Shown piece after piece: positions 50,552 through 60,519 of a DNA stretch of 64,000 bases. The notes below the pieces were generated by a model. It was given only the letters and a program-made list of their open reading frames with translations. It was not told the DNA's origin and ran no database searches. The DNA comes from Erythrobacter sp. HL-111. Lineage in GTDB: Bacteria > Pseudomonadota > Alphaproteobacteria > Sphingomonadales > Sphingomonadaceae. The DNA lies in the NCBI RefSeq assembly GCF_900105095.1, contig NZ_LT629743.1, positions 2,841,001 to 2,905,000 of the forward strand, written 5' to 3'. A program made the translations under genes and the position numbers. The stretch's first letter is position 1. The number at the start of each line of letters is the position of its first letter.

Positions 50552-51490
50552 ATGGCATCCGACAGCAACGCCTCCGCTTCCCCGCTCACGATCGGCCAGC
50601 TCATCGCGGGCATGGGCCTGTTCGGCAGCGCGACGCCGCTCTCCAAGATCATCGGCGAGCACTATCCCGTCTTCACGGCGAGTTGCCTGCGGATGGTCAT
50701 CGCGAGCATCGTGCTCGCGCCTTTCGTCCTCGCGCTGACCAGCCGCTATCGCGACACGGCGCGGTCCGACTGGGGGGTGATCGCGGCGATCGCGGCGTTC
50801 GGAATGGTCGGCTTCACCGCGACCATGCTGTTCGGGATGCGTCTGACGACCGGGGTGATCGGATCGACCATCATGAGCGCCTCGCCCGCGATCACCGCCG
50901 CGGCGGCGGTCGTGTTCTTCGGAGCGGCGATGAACTGGAGGAAGGGCGGTGCGCTCGCCCTCGCGGTGGTCGGGGTCGTCGTCGTCAACGTCTTTCGCGG
51001 CGGCGGCGGCGGCGGCAGCGGCGGAGCGGGGGACGCGGCGCTCCTCGGCGGCCTGCTAGTGCTCGTCGCTGTGTGCTTCGAGGCCGCCTACACGCTCCTT
51101 TCGCGCAAGCTGTCGGACGGGATCACCTCGCTCGAGGCGACGCTCGCCGCCTCGCTGCTCGCCGCGCCGCTCTTCGTCGCGCTGGCCTTCGCCTTCGATC
51201 CCGCGCCGTTCGATTTCTCGCGCGGGACCGAGCGTTCGCTCTACGCGCTCCTGTTCTGGGGCGCGGGGACCGGCGGGCTCGCGCCGGTGCTGTGGTACAA
51301 CGGGGTGAGGAAGGCGCCCGGCGCGCTCACCGCGGGCGCCATGTCGGTGATGCCGCTGACCGCGCTCGGCCTGTCCTACGTGCTTCTGGGCGAAGCCTTT
51401 CGCTGGGTCCACCTCGCGGGGTTCGGGTTGGTCTTCGCGGGGCTGGTGCTGATGATCCGCGAGCACGCCGCGGACGCGCAGGACGGCTGA
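50552..51490 (+). CDS. EamA/DMT-family transporter
   Basis: 312-residue inner-membrane protein with ten predicted helices in two EamA repeats (first half from GQLIAGMGLFGSATPLSKII, second from LLGGLLVLVAVCFEAAYTLL). A Gly-rich loop (FRGGGGGGSGGAGD) joins the halves. Drug/metabolite-type exporter; the substrate cannot be deduced. Convergent with the secreted protein gene at 51512. Confidence 0.88.
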   Translation: MASDSNASASPLTIGQLIAGMGLFGSATPLSKIIGEHYPVFTASCLRMVIASIVLAPFVLALTSRYRDTARSDWGVIAAIAAFGMVGFTATMLFGMRLTTGVIGSTIMSASPAITAAAAVVFFGAAMNWRKGGALALAVVGVVVVNVFRGGGGGGSGGAGDAALLGGLLVLVAVCFEAAYTLLSRKLSDGITSLEATLAASLLAAPLFVALAFAFDPAPFDFSRGTERSLYALLFWGAGTGGLAPVLWYNGVRKAPGALTAGAMSVMPLTALGLSYVLLGEAFRWVHLAGFGLVFAGLVLMIREHAADAQDG

Positions 51491-51511
51491 GGGGAATTCC
51501 CCGGCCCGGCC

Positions 51512-52564
51512 TCACTGGCCCGAACCTTCAAGCCCGGCCTCGCCATAGGCCATGACCTGCCGGAACGGTTCCAGCATGTCGCCGCGCTGGCGACTGGCGC
51601 CGACGTTGTCGCGGCTCGAATAGAGCGAGACCAGCATCGCCAGATCAATCCGCGTCAGCGAAGGCGAGGCCTTTGTCCTGTCGCCCTCGAACAGGTTGAG
51701 GATCGAATCGGCCTTATGCGCGTCCTTGCGATCCGCTTGCACCTGCATCATGCCGCGCATCAGCGCGTAATCGGCAAGCTGGGTGGCCGAGACGCTCTCC
51801 AGCGCATCGCGCTCGATCAGGACGAAGCTGCGATAGATGGCCTCGGGCACCTCGATCAGCATGTTGCCGTTGCGCGGCATCGGCAGGAAGGCGGTTGCCG
51901 GCATGCCGTCGAGCGCGGTCCCGCCGCCGCCGACAAATGCGGATGTGCCGAGAGAATTGGCAAAGACACTCCGGCCGCGATCCACGACGTGCCACGCATA
52001 GGCAGGCCCCGGCCCGCGCATCACGGTGTCGCGCGCATGGTGGGGCATCGCGCCGAACGTGCGCCAGGGGTGGCGCTTGCGCCAGTCCTTGATGGTCGCC
52101 GGTCCGTCCTCGACCAGCGCGACGACGAGGTTGTAGCTGCAATCCGCATCCTCTGCGACGGCGATCCCGGAAACCCGCGCGACGGTGCGCATCCGCTCGA
52201 TCACGAAACCTTTCGAGGGTTCGTCCAGCCCGATCACCGCCGGGCACAGCGGATCGCCCTGCTTGGCGTAGAATTTCGTCGCACCGATGCGTTCGGGGAA
52301 GAGCATGGCGTGGATGAAGTCGCGGATCTCGGCATCGGGAATGGGCTTGCCGATGACGAGGATGCCGTCCTCTTCCCCCGGAGCCTTCGCCACAGCCGGG
52401 GCAGGGACGGGTCCGCGTGTCCGGATCTCGGGGGCTTGGGGTTCGGATGTCTGGGCCTCGGGTGCCTGGGCTTCGTGTGCCTGGGCAAGCGCTCCCGACG
52501 GGCCTGCCGCGAGGATTGCAACCGCTGCCGCCAGTCCGAGAACACCCTTCATGATCCACCTCAT
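51512..52564 (-). CDS. Secreted protein of unknown function (350 aa)
   Basis: Signal peptide (LAAGPSGALAQAHE), then a low-complexity Ala-Gln-Pro-Glu tract (AQAPEAQTSEPQAPEIRTRG), then a mixed domain. Two separated Cys residues (GDPLCPAVIGLDE and AEDADCSYNLVVALVEDG) could form a disulfide. ATG 52564 or 52552 could be the start. Similar proteins with a DPLCPAVIG motif occur in Sphingomonadales, I believe, but I cannot name a family. It has its own promoter region of about 100 bp. Confidence 0.75.
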   Translation of the reverse strand: MRWIMKGVLGLAAAVAILAAGPSGALAQAHEAQAPEAQTSEPQAPEIRTRGPVPAPAVAKAPGEEDGILVIGKPIPDAEIRDFIHAMLFPERIGATKFYAKQGDPLCPAVIGLDEPSKGFVIERMRTVARVSGIAVAEDADCSYNLVVALVEDGPATIKDWRKRHPWRTFGAMPHHARDTVMRGPGPAYAWHVVDRGRSVFANSLGTSAFVGGGGTALDGMPATAFLPMPRNGNMLIEVPEAIYRSFVLIERDALESVSATQLADYALMRGMMQVQADRKDAHKADSILNLFEGDRTKASPSLTRIDLAMLVSLYSSRDNVGASRQRGDMLEPFRQVMAYGEAGLEGSGQ

Positions 52565-52666
52565 CCAGGCATTTGCGCGTGGAACGCAGATTGATGTTCG
52601 GCGACTTTATCGCGGCTTGACGGGTTGCAGGGAAGGGCTTTTCGCACCCACTCAATCCCCCTGCAC

Positions 52667-53221
52667 TCAGCCCCCGCGCTTGAGCACGGCGGCAAGCCCG
52701 GCGGCGAGCGGCCCGTAGTGCTCGCCTTCGTTGGTGATCCCCGCCTTGCGCCGCGCCGCCTCGGCCCCCGGCCCTTCGGCATAGGGATCGATCGCAAGGC
52801 CCAGGGTCTGCGCCACCGCCTCGCCGAGGTCGAAGCTGTCGCCCGCATATTCGATCTCGTCGAGTTCCTCGCGTTCGAGCTCGATCTCGGGCGGCTCGTC
52901 CCCGTCCGTGGCCATGGCGCGGGTGGCCGCGGGGACGAACCGCAGTTCGAACGGCTCGCTCAGCGTCACCGGGAAATTCTCGTTCGAGACCGCGCAGATC
53001 TGCTGCACCGCCGCGCTCAGCACCCCGCTCGCCCGGATCACGCCGGACTTGTGCGGCCCTTTCTCCTCGAGCACCACTTCGGCCCTCAGCGAATCGATCC
53101 CGCCCAGGCCGAAACGCCGCGCTAGCGCGTCGCGCTCGGCTGCGTCGGCCTCGATCACGACCGGGTCCGCCGGGAGCGGGCGGGCCTTGACGAGGCGGGG
53201 CATTTCGGACGGGTCGGTCAC
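52667..53221 (-). CDS. YceD/DUF177 family protein
   Basis: 184 residues, family text GVLSAAVQQICAVSNENFPV and EEIEYAGDSFDLGEAVAQTL-like (IEYAGDSFDLGEAVAQTLGL). YceD proteins have been linked to 23S rRNA and ribosome assembly and are often next to rpmF; here rpmF is absent. It is 9 bp downstream of the ubiquinol-cytochrome c chaperone gene, a pairing common in alphaproteobacteria. Confidence 0.92.
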   Translation of the reverse strand: MTDPSEMPRLVKARPLPADPVVIEADAAERDALARRFGLGGIDSLRAEVVLEEKGPHKSGVIRASGVLSAAVQQICAVSNENFPVTLSEPFELRFVPAATRAMATDGDEPPEIELEREELDEIEYAGDSFDLGEAVAQTLGLAIDPYAEGPGAEAARRKAGITNEGEHYGPLAAGLAAVLKRGG

Positions 53222-53230
53222 GCGCGGCCC

Positions 53231-53782
53231 CTACCAGATCCCGCTCGCCTTGATCAGTTCCTCGTCGCTGAACCGGGCGAGCCGGTCGGACAGGGCGAAC
53301 AGCTTGTCCGCGACGCATTCGGCCGCGGCCTGCTCGTCCGCGCCTTCGGCGAACTGGACGTTGCGCTGCACCGCCGCGATCATCTTCTCGCGGTCCTTCT
53401 GGTTCAAGGCGCTGCGATAGGCGCCGAGCCGCCCGCCCAGCAGGCTCATGAGCTTGCCGACCTTCTTGCCCACGACCACGTCGTTGACGCCGAATTCGCG
53501 CAATTGCCCGTCCATGTCCTCGACGAAGAGTTCGGCGAGGAGGGCGCTTTCGGCGCGCATGTCGGACGCCTCGACCCGGACGATCACCGTGCTCAGCACG
53601 GCGGTGATGAGGTCGAACCGGCCGCCCACGGTGTCGGCGACCCTGCAATCGGTGTAGAGGCTCTTCTCCCGCGCCAGTTCGATCACGCGGTGCCACAGCG
53701 GGCGGATGCGTTCGCGCGGGTCGGCCGCGGTTCCGAAGACCTTGGCGAGGAAGGCGAAGCGGGAAGGTTCTTGCGCGGACAT
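53231..53782 (-). CDS. Ubiquinol-cytochrome c chaperone (CBP3-like)
   Basis: 183 residues; helical domain of the CBP3/ubiquinol-cytochrome c chaperone family that helps assemble cytochrome bc1. Recognisable parts: RIRPLWHRVIELAREKSLYT, DTVGGRFDLITAVLSTVIVR, ELFVEDMDGQLREFGVNDVV and VGKKVGKLMSLLGGRLGAYR. ATG 53782 opposes bamE with about 210 bp of intergenic DNA between them. Confidence 0.92.
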   Translation of the reverse strand: MSAQEPSRFAFLAKVFGTAADPRERIRPLWHRVIELAREKSLYTDCRVADTVGGRFDLITAVLSTVIVRVEASDMRAESALLAELFVEDMDGQLREFGVNDVVVGKKVGKLMSLLGGRLGAYRSALNQKDREKMIAAVQRNVQFAEGADEQAAAECVADKLFALSDRLARFSDEELIKASGIW

Positions 53783-53991
53783 GGAAAGACGGCTTTCGGA
53801 CAGGCGTTCGTGCTGCCGCAGTGGCAGCCGTTCAGTGCGGATTCAACCGCGCTTTCGCAAACCGGTTCCGCGTGCGGCCACCGCGGGCGCGAGGCTGCGA
53901 CATTGCCAGCCGCTCTCATGGGGCCTAAAGCGCTCCGCACATCGACAAGGCGCGCCCGGCGCGCGCGGTCAACAGACGGGAATCGGAAGTC

Positions 53992-54528
53992 TTGGACACG
54001 GCACGGACCTTTTCGGAGGCTCAAGCAAAGCGGCGCGGTAACGGCATCGGCGGCGGCAGGACCGGGCGGGCGGTGATGCTCGCGCTTGCTGCCGGGGTCA
54101 TGCTTTCGGGCTGCTCCTCGATCATGGAATCGCGCGGCTACATCCGCGATCCGATCCTGACCGGCCTGATCCAGCCGGGCATCGACGACCGCCGCTCGGT
54201 CGAGGGGACGCTCGGCCGGCCGACCTTCACCAGCGCGTATGGCGACCCGACCTGGTATTACGTTTCCAGCACGACGGGCCGCAAACCCTTCGTGCGGCCG
54301 CGCATCCGCCGGCACAGCGTGCTCGCGGTGCGTTTCGACGAGACGGGCAATGTCGCCAAGGTCGATCGTTCGGGGATCGACGAGGTGGTCTATCTCCGCC
54401 CCGATGGCGACAAGACCCCGACGTTAGGACGCGAGCGCGGCTTCCTCGAGGACCTGTTCGGCAATATCGGCCGGGTCGGCGGCGCGGGCATGCCGGGCGC
54501 GGGTCCGGGCGGCCCCGGCGGGCCGTAG
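53992..54528 (+). CDS. bamE: Outer-membrane assembly lipoprotein BamE
   Basis: 178 residues from TTG 53992 (in-frame ATG 54076 is an alternative). Lipobox [12 protein letters not shown], then the SmpA/OmlA fold with [20 protein letters not shown] and [20 protein letters not shown]. The chain ends in a Gly/Pro-rich tail ([13 protein letters not shown]). BamE is part of the BAM complex inserting outer-membrane barrels. Start choice is uncertain because neither codon has a strong ribosome binding site. Confidence 0.9.
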   Translation: MDTARTFSEAQAKRRGNGIGGGRTGRAVMLALAAGVMLSGCSSIMESRGYIRDPILTGLIQPGIDDRRSVEGTLGRPTFTSAYGDPTWYYVSSTTGRKPFVRPRIRRHSVLAVRFDETGNVAKVDRSGIDEVVYLRPDGDKTPTLGRERGFLEDLFGNIGRVGGAGMPGAGPGGPGGP

Positions 54529-54578
54529 CCGCGCGCCTTCGGCTTGACCGCCCTGTGCGAGCGCCCATATCGCGCGGC

Positions 54579-55139
54579 ATGAACAATGCGAGCGAGAGCC
54601 ACGGCCTGATCCAGTGGCACGGCACCACCATCATCGGCGTCAGGCGCGGCGACAGGACCGTGATCGCGGGCGACGGGCAGGTTTCGATGGGCAACACCGT
54701 GATGAAGCCCAATGCCCGCAAGGTCCGCCGGATCGGGCAGGACGACAGGGTCGTTGCCGGGTTCGCCGGGGCGACCGCCGATGCCTTCACCCTCTTCGAA
54801 CGGCTCGAAAAGAAGCTCGAGCAGTACAGCGGCCAGCTGATGCGCGCCGCGGTCGAACTCGCCAAGGACTGGCGCACCGACAAGTACCTGCGCAATCTCG
54901 AGGCGCTGATGATCGTCGCCGACAAGGACGCCCTGCTGGTGCTGACCGGCAATGGCGACGTCCTTGAACCGGAAGGCGGGATCGCGGCGATCGGATCGGG
55001 CGGCAATTACGCGCTCGCCGCCGCCCGCGCGCTCTCCGATTACGAGGACGATGCCGAAACGATCGCGCGCAAGGCGATGGCGGTGGCCGCCGACATCTGC
55101 GTCTTCACCAACGGCAACCTGACCGTCGAAACCGTCTGA
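54579..55139 (+). CDS. hslV: ATP-dependent protease subunit HslV
   Basis: 186 residues. After a 15-residue propeptide the catalytic Thr is exposed ([14 protein letters not shown]). Other family text: [40 protein letters not shown] and [15 protein letters not shown]. It forms the two-ring peptidase capped by HslU, encoded 93 bp downstream. ATG 54579 gives the usual N-terminus. Confidence 0.97.
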   Translation: MNNASESHGLIQWHGTTIIGVRRGDRTVIAGDGQVSMGNTVMKPNARKVRRIGQDDRVVAGFAGATADAFTLFERLEKKLEQYSGQLMRAAVELAKDWRTDKYLRNLEALMIVADKDALLVLTGNGDVLEPEGGIAAIGSGGNYALAAARALSDYEDDAETIARKAMAVAADICVFTNGNLTVETV

Positions 55140-55232
55140 CCGGCCCGCGCGTCTCGGACGGAAGCGAGATGCGCCCGCGCCGATGGTTCCCGACCTGGCC
55201 CGAACCGAACGGACAAAGCTGAAAAGGCTGAC

Positions 55233-56531
55233 ATGGACAATCTCACCCCCAAGGCGATCGTCGCCGCATTGGACGACCACATTATCGGCCAGAAGGAAGC
55301 CAAGCGCGCGGTCGCCGTCGCGCTGCGCAATCGCTGGCGGCGCCAGCGGCTCGGCCCCGATCTGCGCGACGAGGTGACGCCCAAGAACATCCTGATGATC
55401 GGCCCCACCGGCTGCGGCAAGACCGAGATCAGCCGGCGGCTGGCCAAGCTCGCCGAGGCGCCCTTCGTCAAGGTCGAGGCGACCAAGTTCACCGAGGTCG
55501 GCTATGTCGGGCGCGACGTCGAACAGATCGCGCGCGACCTTGTCGAGGAGGCGATCCGGCTGGAGAAGGAACGTCGCCGCGAAAGCGTGCGCGAGGCGGC
55601 GAGCGAGGCGGCAATGGAGCGCCTGCTCAACGCGCTGGTCGGGGACAATGCTTCCGAGGCCACTCGCCAGAGCTTCCGCGAGCGCATCGTGCAGAACGCG
55701 ATGAACGAGGTCGAGGTCGAGATCGAGGTCGCCGAAAGCCCCTCCATGCCCTTCGACATGGGCAACATGGGCGGATCGATGCAGATGATCGACCTCTCCG
55801 ACATGATGGGCAAGGCGTTCGGCAAGCGACCGACGAAGAGGCGCAAGCTGCGCGTGCCCGAGGCATGGGACAAGCTGGTCGACGAAGAAGCGGACAAGCG
55901 GCTCGACGACGACGACGTGGCGCGCGTCGCGCTGGAGAACGCGCAGACCAACGGGATCGTCTTCCTCGACGAGATCGACAAGATCGCGGTTTCCGACGTG
56001 CGCGGCGGCTCTGTCTCGCGCGAAGGCGTCCAGCGCGACCTGCTCCCGCTGATCGAGGGCACGACCGTCTCGACCAAGCACGGGCCGATGAAGACCGACC
56101 ACGTGCTGTTCATCGCGAGCGGCGCGTTCCATGTCGCCAAGCCTTCGGACATGCTCCCCGAACTGCAGGGCCGCCTGCCGATCAGGGTCAACCTGCGCGC
56201 GCTGACCGAGGAGGATTTCGTGGCGATCCTGTCGGAGACCCGCGCGAACCTCGTCCAGCAGTACCGCGCGCTGATCGGGACCGAGAACGTGACGCTCGAC
56301 TTCACCGATGATGCGATCCGCGAAGTCGCCCGGATCGCCGCGCAGGTGAACGAAAGCGTCGAGAACATCGGCGCGCGGCGGCTCCAGACAGTGATGGAAA
56401 AGCTGCTCGAGGAGATCAGCTTCGAGGCGGAGGATCACGTCGGCGAGACGATCACGGTCGATGCGGCCTACGTGAAGGAGCGCCTGTCCGACCTCGCCGG
56501 CAATTCCGACCTGTCGAAATACATCCTGTGA
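55233..56531 (+). CDS. hslU: ATP-dependent protease ATPase subunit HslU
   Basis: 432 residues. N-terminus [20 protein letters not shown], Walker [12 protein letters not shown] (about residue 56), the pore motif in [20 protein letters not shown], the I-domain, Walker [15 protein letters not shown], and C-terminal NSDLSKYIL, which docks into HslV. Full length. The stop overlaps the GTG of the next gene. Confidence 0.97.
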   Translation: MDNLTPKAIVAALDDHIIGQKEAKRAVAVALRNRWRRQRLGPDLRDEVTPKNILMIGPTGCGKTEISRRLAKLAEAPFVKVEATKFTEVGYVGRDVEQIARDLVEEAIRLEKERRRESVREAASEAAMERLLNALVGDNASEATRQSFRERIVQNAMNEVEVEIEVAESPSMPFDMGNMGGSMQMIDLSDMMGKAFGKRPTKRRKLRVPEAWDKLVDEEADKRLDDDDVARVALENAQTNGIVFLDEIDKIAVSDVRGGSVSREGVQRDLLPLIEGTTVSTKHGPMKTDHVLFIASGAFHVAKPSDMLPELQGRLPIRVNLRALTEEDFVAILSETRANLVQQYRALIGTENVTLDFTDDAIREVARIAAQVNESVENIGARRLQTVMEKLLEEISFEAEDHVGETITVDAAYVKERLSDLAGNSDLSKYIL

Positions 56532-56932
56532 GCGCCGGCGCGCCCGTCGGCGATCTCGCGCAGATGCTGGCAGGCATGGCGCCGGTGCTGCACGAGCAGG
56601 CGTTCGCCTTCGCGCTGCTGGACGAGGGCGACGCGCTGCCGGCGGAGGCCTTCGCGCTCGTCCGCGAGGAGGAGGGCACGACCGCAATCCTGCCCGCGGA
56701 CACCGCCGGGCCGCACTTCGCCCGCATCACCCTTTCGCTCCACTCCGCCCTCGAAGGCGTGGGATTGACCGCCGCGGTTTCCTCCCTGCTTGCGGAGAAG
56801 GGGATCGCCTGCAACGTGGTCGCGGGCTTTCACCACGATCACCTGTTCGTGCCATGGGAAAGGCGGGTGGAAGCGCTCGGCCTGCTGGAGGGGCTCGCCG
56901 CGAGCGTCCTGGCCGCGCGCGACGCGGAATGA
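56528..56932 (+). CDS. ACT-domain-like protein
   Basis: 134 residues, GTG start in a GTGA overlap with hslU. The segment [20 protein letters not shown], then [20 protein letters not shown] and [20 protein letters not shown], matches the small ACT_7/DUF2241-type fold. These are amino-acid-binding regulatory modules of unknown target. No catalytic domain is attached. It probably shares the hslVU transcript. Confidence 0.85.
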   Translation: MSAGAPVGDLAQMLAGMAPVLHEQAFAFALLDEGDALPAEAFALVREEEGTTAILPADTAGPHFARITLSLHSALEGVGLTAAVSSLLAEKGIACNVVAGFHHDHLFVPWERRVEALGLLEGLAASVLAARDAE

Positions 56933-56957
56933 AGCCGGGCGCGGCGTGCCGCGATGC

Positions 56958-58793
56958 CTATTCCGCCGCCTCTGCCCGCTCGGTCCTTTCGGCGGCCTGC
57001 TGCGTCCACATCTCGGCATAGAGGCCCCCGCGCGCGAGGAGCGAGACGTGGTCGCCCTCTTCGGCAAGCTCGCCCTGGTCGAGCACGAGGATGCGGTCGG
57101 CATCGGCGATGGTCGACAGCCGGTGCGCGATGGCGATGGTGGTTCGTCCGCGCTCGATCCGGCGGAGCGTGTCGAGGATCTCCTGCTCGGTGCGGGTGTC
57201 CAATGCGCTCGTCGCCTCGTCGAGCAGCAGGATCGGCGGGTTCTTGACCAGGGTCCGGGCGATCGCGACGCGCTGTTTCTCCCCGCCCGAAAGCTTCAAC
57301 CCGCGTTCGCCCACCATCGTCTCGAGCCCGTCGGGCAGGCGTTCGATCAGCCCCGTGAGCGCGGCGCCGCGGGCGGCTTCGCGCACGGCCGCCTCGTCCG
57401 CGCCTTCGGCGCCATAGGCGATGTTGTAGCCGAGCGTGTCGTTGAACAGCACGCTGTCCTGAGGGACGATCCCGATTGCGGCGCGCACGCTCGCCTGCTG
57501 CACGCGCGCGATGTCCTGCCCGTCGATCAGGATGCGGCCTTCGCCGGGATCGTAGAAGCGGAACAGCAGCCGCCCGATCGTGCTCTTGCCCGCGCCCGAC
57601 GGGCCGACGATCGCGGTCGTGGTCCCTGTGCGCACCTCGAATGACAGGTTCCTGAGGATGGTGCGCCCCGGATCATAGCCGAAGGTCACGTTCTCGAACC
57701 GGATCGAAGGCTCGCGCACCACCAGCGCGGGGGCGCCGGGCACGTCCTTCACCTCGATCTCGGTATCCATCAGCCGGAACATCTGCCCCATGTCGACGAG
57801 CCCCTGCCGGATCGTGCGGTAGACCCAGCCGAGAAGGTCGAGCGGACGGAAGAGCTGCATCAGGTACATATTGACTGCGGTGAGGTCGCCGACGCTGAGC
57901 GCCCCCTGGCTCCAGCGCCAGACGACGAAGGCAAGCGCGCCCGCCATCAGCGCATTGGTGATGAAGGCCTGGACGATATTGAGCATTCCGAGAGAGTTCT
58001 CGGTCTTCTCCGCCGCTTTGGCATAGGCGCGCGCGGAGCGGGCATAGCGCGCCTCCTCTCTGTCCTCGGCGCCGAAATACTTCACGGTCTCGTAATTGAG
58101 CAGCGAATCCACCGCGCGATGCAGCGCTTCCCCGTCGAGATCGTTCATCTCGCGCCGCAGCTTGGTGCGCCATTCGGTGATCCAGCGGGTCACCGCGACA
58201 TAGGCGACGACCGTCACGGCGGTCGCCAGCACCAGTTCCCAGCCGAACATCGTCCAGAAGATTACCGCCACCGCGACCAGCTCGATCGCCGTCGGAGCGA
58301 TGTTGAACAGCAGGAAATAGAGCATCATGTCGATGCTCTTGGTCCCGCGCTCGATCACCTTGGTCACCTCTCCCGTGCGCCGGCCGAGGTGGAAGCGGAG
58401 CGAAAGCCGGTGGAGCCGGTGGAACACGTCCTCGGCCAGCGTCTGGGTGGCGGTCTGGCCCACCCGTTCGAACACCATCTTGCGAAGGTTGTCGAACAGG
58501 ACCGAGGCGAACCGCCCGAGCCCGTAGGCGAGCACCAGCGCCAGCGCGACGAAGCCAGCGCCTTCCATCCCGAGCGTTCCCTGCGCCTCGCTCAGCGCAT
58601 CGACCGCGTTCGAAAAGGCGAGCGGCAGGGCGAGCACCACTGCCTTCGCCGCCAGCACGAAAACCATCGCGCCGACGATCCGCCAGCGCAGGTCGGGGCG
58701 GTCCTTCGGCCAGAGATAGGGGATGAAGCGCCGCAGGAGGTGCCAGCCGTCGATCTCGCGCGGGTCGGAGGGTGAGGGACGGTCGGGCGGCAT
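56958..58793 (-). CDS. Atm1-type ABC transporter (fused membrane and ATPase domains)
   Basis: 611 residues: six-helix exporter domain (about 30-330), then an ATPase domain with Walker A IVGPSGAGKSTIGRLLFRFY, signature LKLSGGEKQRVAIARTL, Walker B PPILLLDEATSALDTRTE and H-loop IAIAHRLSTI. Text such as NYETVKYFGAEDREEARYAR is typical of the Atm1/HMT1 group that exports glutathione-linked sulfur or metal species. Its upstream DNA is interrupted by the IS1380-family insertion 67 bp before its start codon. Confidence 0.93.
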   Translation of the reverse strand: MPPDRPSPSDPREIDGWHLLRRFIPYLWPKDRPDLRWRIVGAMVFVLAAKAVVLALPLAFSNAVDALSEAQGTLGMEGAGFVALALVLAYGLGRFASVLFDNLRKMVFERVGQTATQTLAEDVFHRLHRLSLRFHLGRRTGEVTKVIERGTKSIDMMLYFLLFNIAPTAIELVAVAVIFWTMFGWELVLATAVTVVAYVAVTRWITEWRTKLRREMNDLDGEALHRAVDSLLNYETVKYFGAEDREEARYARSARAYAKAAEKTENSLGMLNIVQAFITNALMAGALAFVVWRWSQGALSVGDLTAVNMYLMQLFRPLDLLGWVYRTIRQGLVDMGQMFRLMDTEIEVKDVPGAPALVVREPSIRFENVTFGYDPGRTILRNLSFEVRTGTTTAIVGPSGAGKSTIGRLLFRFYDPGEGRILIDGQDIARVQQASVRAAIGIVPQDSVLFNDTLGYNIAYGAEGADEAAVREAARGAALTGLIERLPDGLETMVGERGLKLSGGEKQRVAIARTLVKNPPILLLDEATSALDTRTEQEILDTLRRIERGRTTIAIAHRLSTIADADRILVLDQGELAEEGDHVSLLARGGLYAEMWTQQAAERTERAEAAE

Positions 58794-58860
58794 GTGCAGG
58801 CGAATGTGGGCGCGTCCGCCGCGCGCCGCAACCCCGCACGGCGCGCGAGCCGCCCGCTAG

Positions 58861-60519
58861 CCTCTCTTATTCACGGCGATGCGGTTGGGCGCCTCTCGGC
58901 GCGAGCTTGACGCCACTGCTGCGTGCGGCGGCGTAGAGCGGGCGTGCGGCACCGCTGGCGTCTGTTTCACCGCGCTGTGATCGATGGGCTTTTCTGGTTG
59001 AAGGACTTGGCTCGGGGTTTCTGCGGCACTGCCGCGCCCGCTACGTCGGCGCAGGCTTGAGCGCGAGAACGATGGCACGCATCAGATCGGCATCGGGGCA
59101 CGCAGAGGCGAACGCTACGCGGATTCGGGTGGCGCTTTCCATGACGCGGGCAGCAACCTTGAGCAGCCGCAGGCGCAGGGTCGTAAACTCGGCTTTTGCC
59201 AGAGCGGTGGTCTTTGGGATCGCCTGCTGAACGCGCCACAGCAGCCAGTAGGCAGCGGTGTGCAGGATCAGGCGCATCTGGTTGGCGTTCGCCGACCGGC
59301 ACGAGGTGCGGTCACTGGCCAGCTGGGTCTTGTGCAGCTTGATCAAGTTCTCGGCCTGCCCGCGCGCACAGTAGAGCGTGTCATAGATGTATTCAGCCGA
59401 GCCTTGGGTTAGCGATGTGACGACATAGCGGATATCCATGCCCAGCGTGCTGGCCTCGATCCTGGCGACGACGCGGCGCTGGCGGTTCCAGCTCTTCGCG
59501 CCGTAGCGGGTCTCGGCATAGCTGCGCAGGACCGGGAGTTGGCACTCGGCGCGGCGGACCGCGCAGGCATCGGCGGCAGTGACGATAACCGGATCAGCGC
59601 GCAGCGCGGCGTTGGTCGGCAGACCGAACACGTAATCGACATGGGCCGCCTCGCAGAAGGCCATGACCTCGGGCCGTCCATAATGCCCGTCACCGCGGAT
59701 GGTGATGTGGGTATCGGGCCAGTGGCGGCGAAGATGGCGCACCAGACGCCGGATATGCCCTGCCGCCTCCTTGCCCGAAGGCGTCTTGCCCGTGCGCAGC
59801 AGCATCGCCACCGGCCGGCCCGTTGCCGTGTCGTAGACATGGATCGGCAGGAAGCAGCGCTCCCCATGATGTCCGTTCCAGAAGGAGAGTTGCTGATAGC
59901 CGTGCACGACGTCGCAGGTGTCATCGATATCCAGCGTCACCGCCGCCGGCGGAGTGGGGTAGCTGGCGCAGTAGATGTCGATCATGATCCCCAGCATCTT
60001 TGCCAGCTCGCGCGTGCTCGGCGCATTCTCCCAGCGGCTCATCGTCGGTTGGCTGGCCAACCCCGCACCCGATCCCGGCAGCTTGCCCAGCGCCAGGCGG
60101 AAGCCCGGATCATCGCGCAGAGCGTCGAGATCATCGGCATCCTCATAGCCGCAGGCGATCGCGAACATCCGCGCGCGCAGGATATCTTCAAGCCGATGAA
60201 CCACCCGAGCAGGATCGCGCGGATCGGCAATACACGCCGCAAGCCGCTGGCAGAGCCCCATCATGCGCTCGGCCTGAGCCAGCACCAGGACCCCGCCATC
60301 CGAGGTCAGCCTGCCGCCGTCAAACGCAGCTGTGACCTTCTTGCCGCGCACTGCTGGAAACGAAAATACGGACGCGCTATCATCGCATCCGGCGGGTGTG
60401 GTCTGTGGCATATTTTGCCCCGTTGCAGGTCTGGCTTAAGCAACCACATTCCTACAACAATGCAAATGCTTACGCCACTCCCGCCAACCCGTCAGACCAC
60501 TGCCGGTGAATAATCCGGG
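58861..60519. mobile_element. Complete IS1380-family insertion sequence, 1659 bp
   Basis: The ends read CCTCTCTTATTCAC (58861-58874) and, inverted, CCCGGATTATTCAC (60506-60519): imperfect 14-bp terminal inverted repeats sharing CC and TTATTCAC. A 4-bp direct repeat CTAG flanks it (58857-58860 and 60520-60523). Length, target duplication size and the single transposase gene all fit IS1380. The element looks intact and recent. It lies between the aspartyl protease gene and the Atm1-type gene, which were previously only about 65 bp apart. Confidence 0.93.
59041..60411 (-). CDS. IS1380-family transposase
   Basis: 456-residue DDE transposase, full length for IS1380. The catalytic acids are probably those in VTLDIDDTCDVVHGYQQL, HITIRGDGHYGRPEVM and CARGQAENLIKLHKTQL. 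The start region KVTAAFDGGRLTSDGGVLVL is conserved in this family. The frame is undamaged, so the element may be active. The bases left of the gene (58875-59040) and right of it are non-coding IS ends. Confidence 0.96.
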   Translation of the reverse strand: MPQTTPAGCDDSASVFSFPAVRGKKVTAAFDGGRLTSDGGVLVLAQAERMMGLCQRLAACIADPRDPARVVHRLEDILRARMFAIACGYEDADDLDALRDDPGFRLALGKLPGSGAGLASQPTMSRWENAPSTRELAKMLGIMIDIYCASYPTPPAAVTLDIDDTCDVVHGYQQLSFWNGHHGERCFLPIHVYDTATGRPVAMLLRTGKTPSGKEAAGHIRRLVRHLRRHWPDTHITIRGDGHYGRPEVMAFCEAAHVDYVFGLPTNAALRADPVIVTAADACAVRRAECQLPVLRSYAETRYGAKSWNRQRRVVARIEASTLGMDIRYVVTSLTQGSAEYIYDTLYCARGQAENLIKLHKTQLASDRTSCRSANANQMRLILHTAAYWLLWRVQQAIPKTTALAKAEFTTLRLRLLKVAARVMESATRIRVAFASACPDADLMRAIVLALKPAPT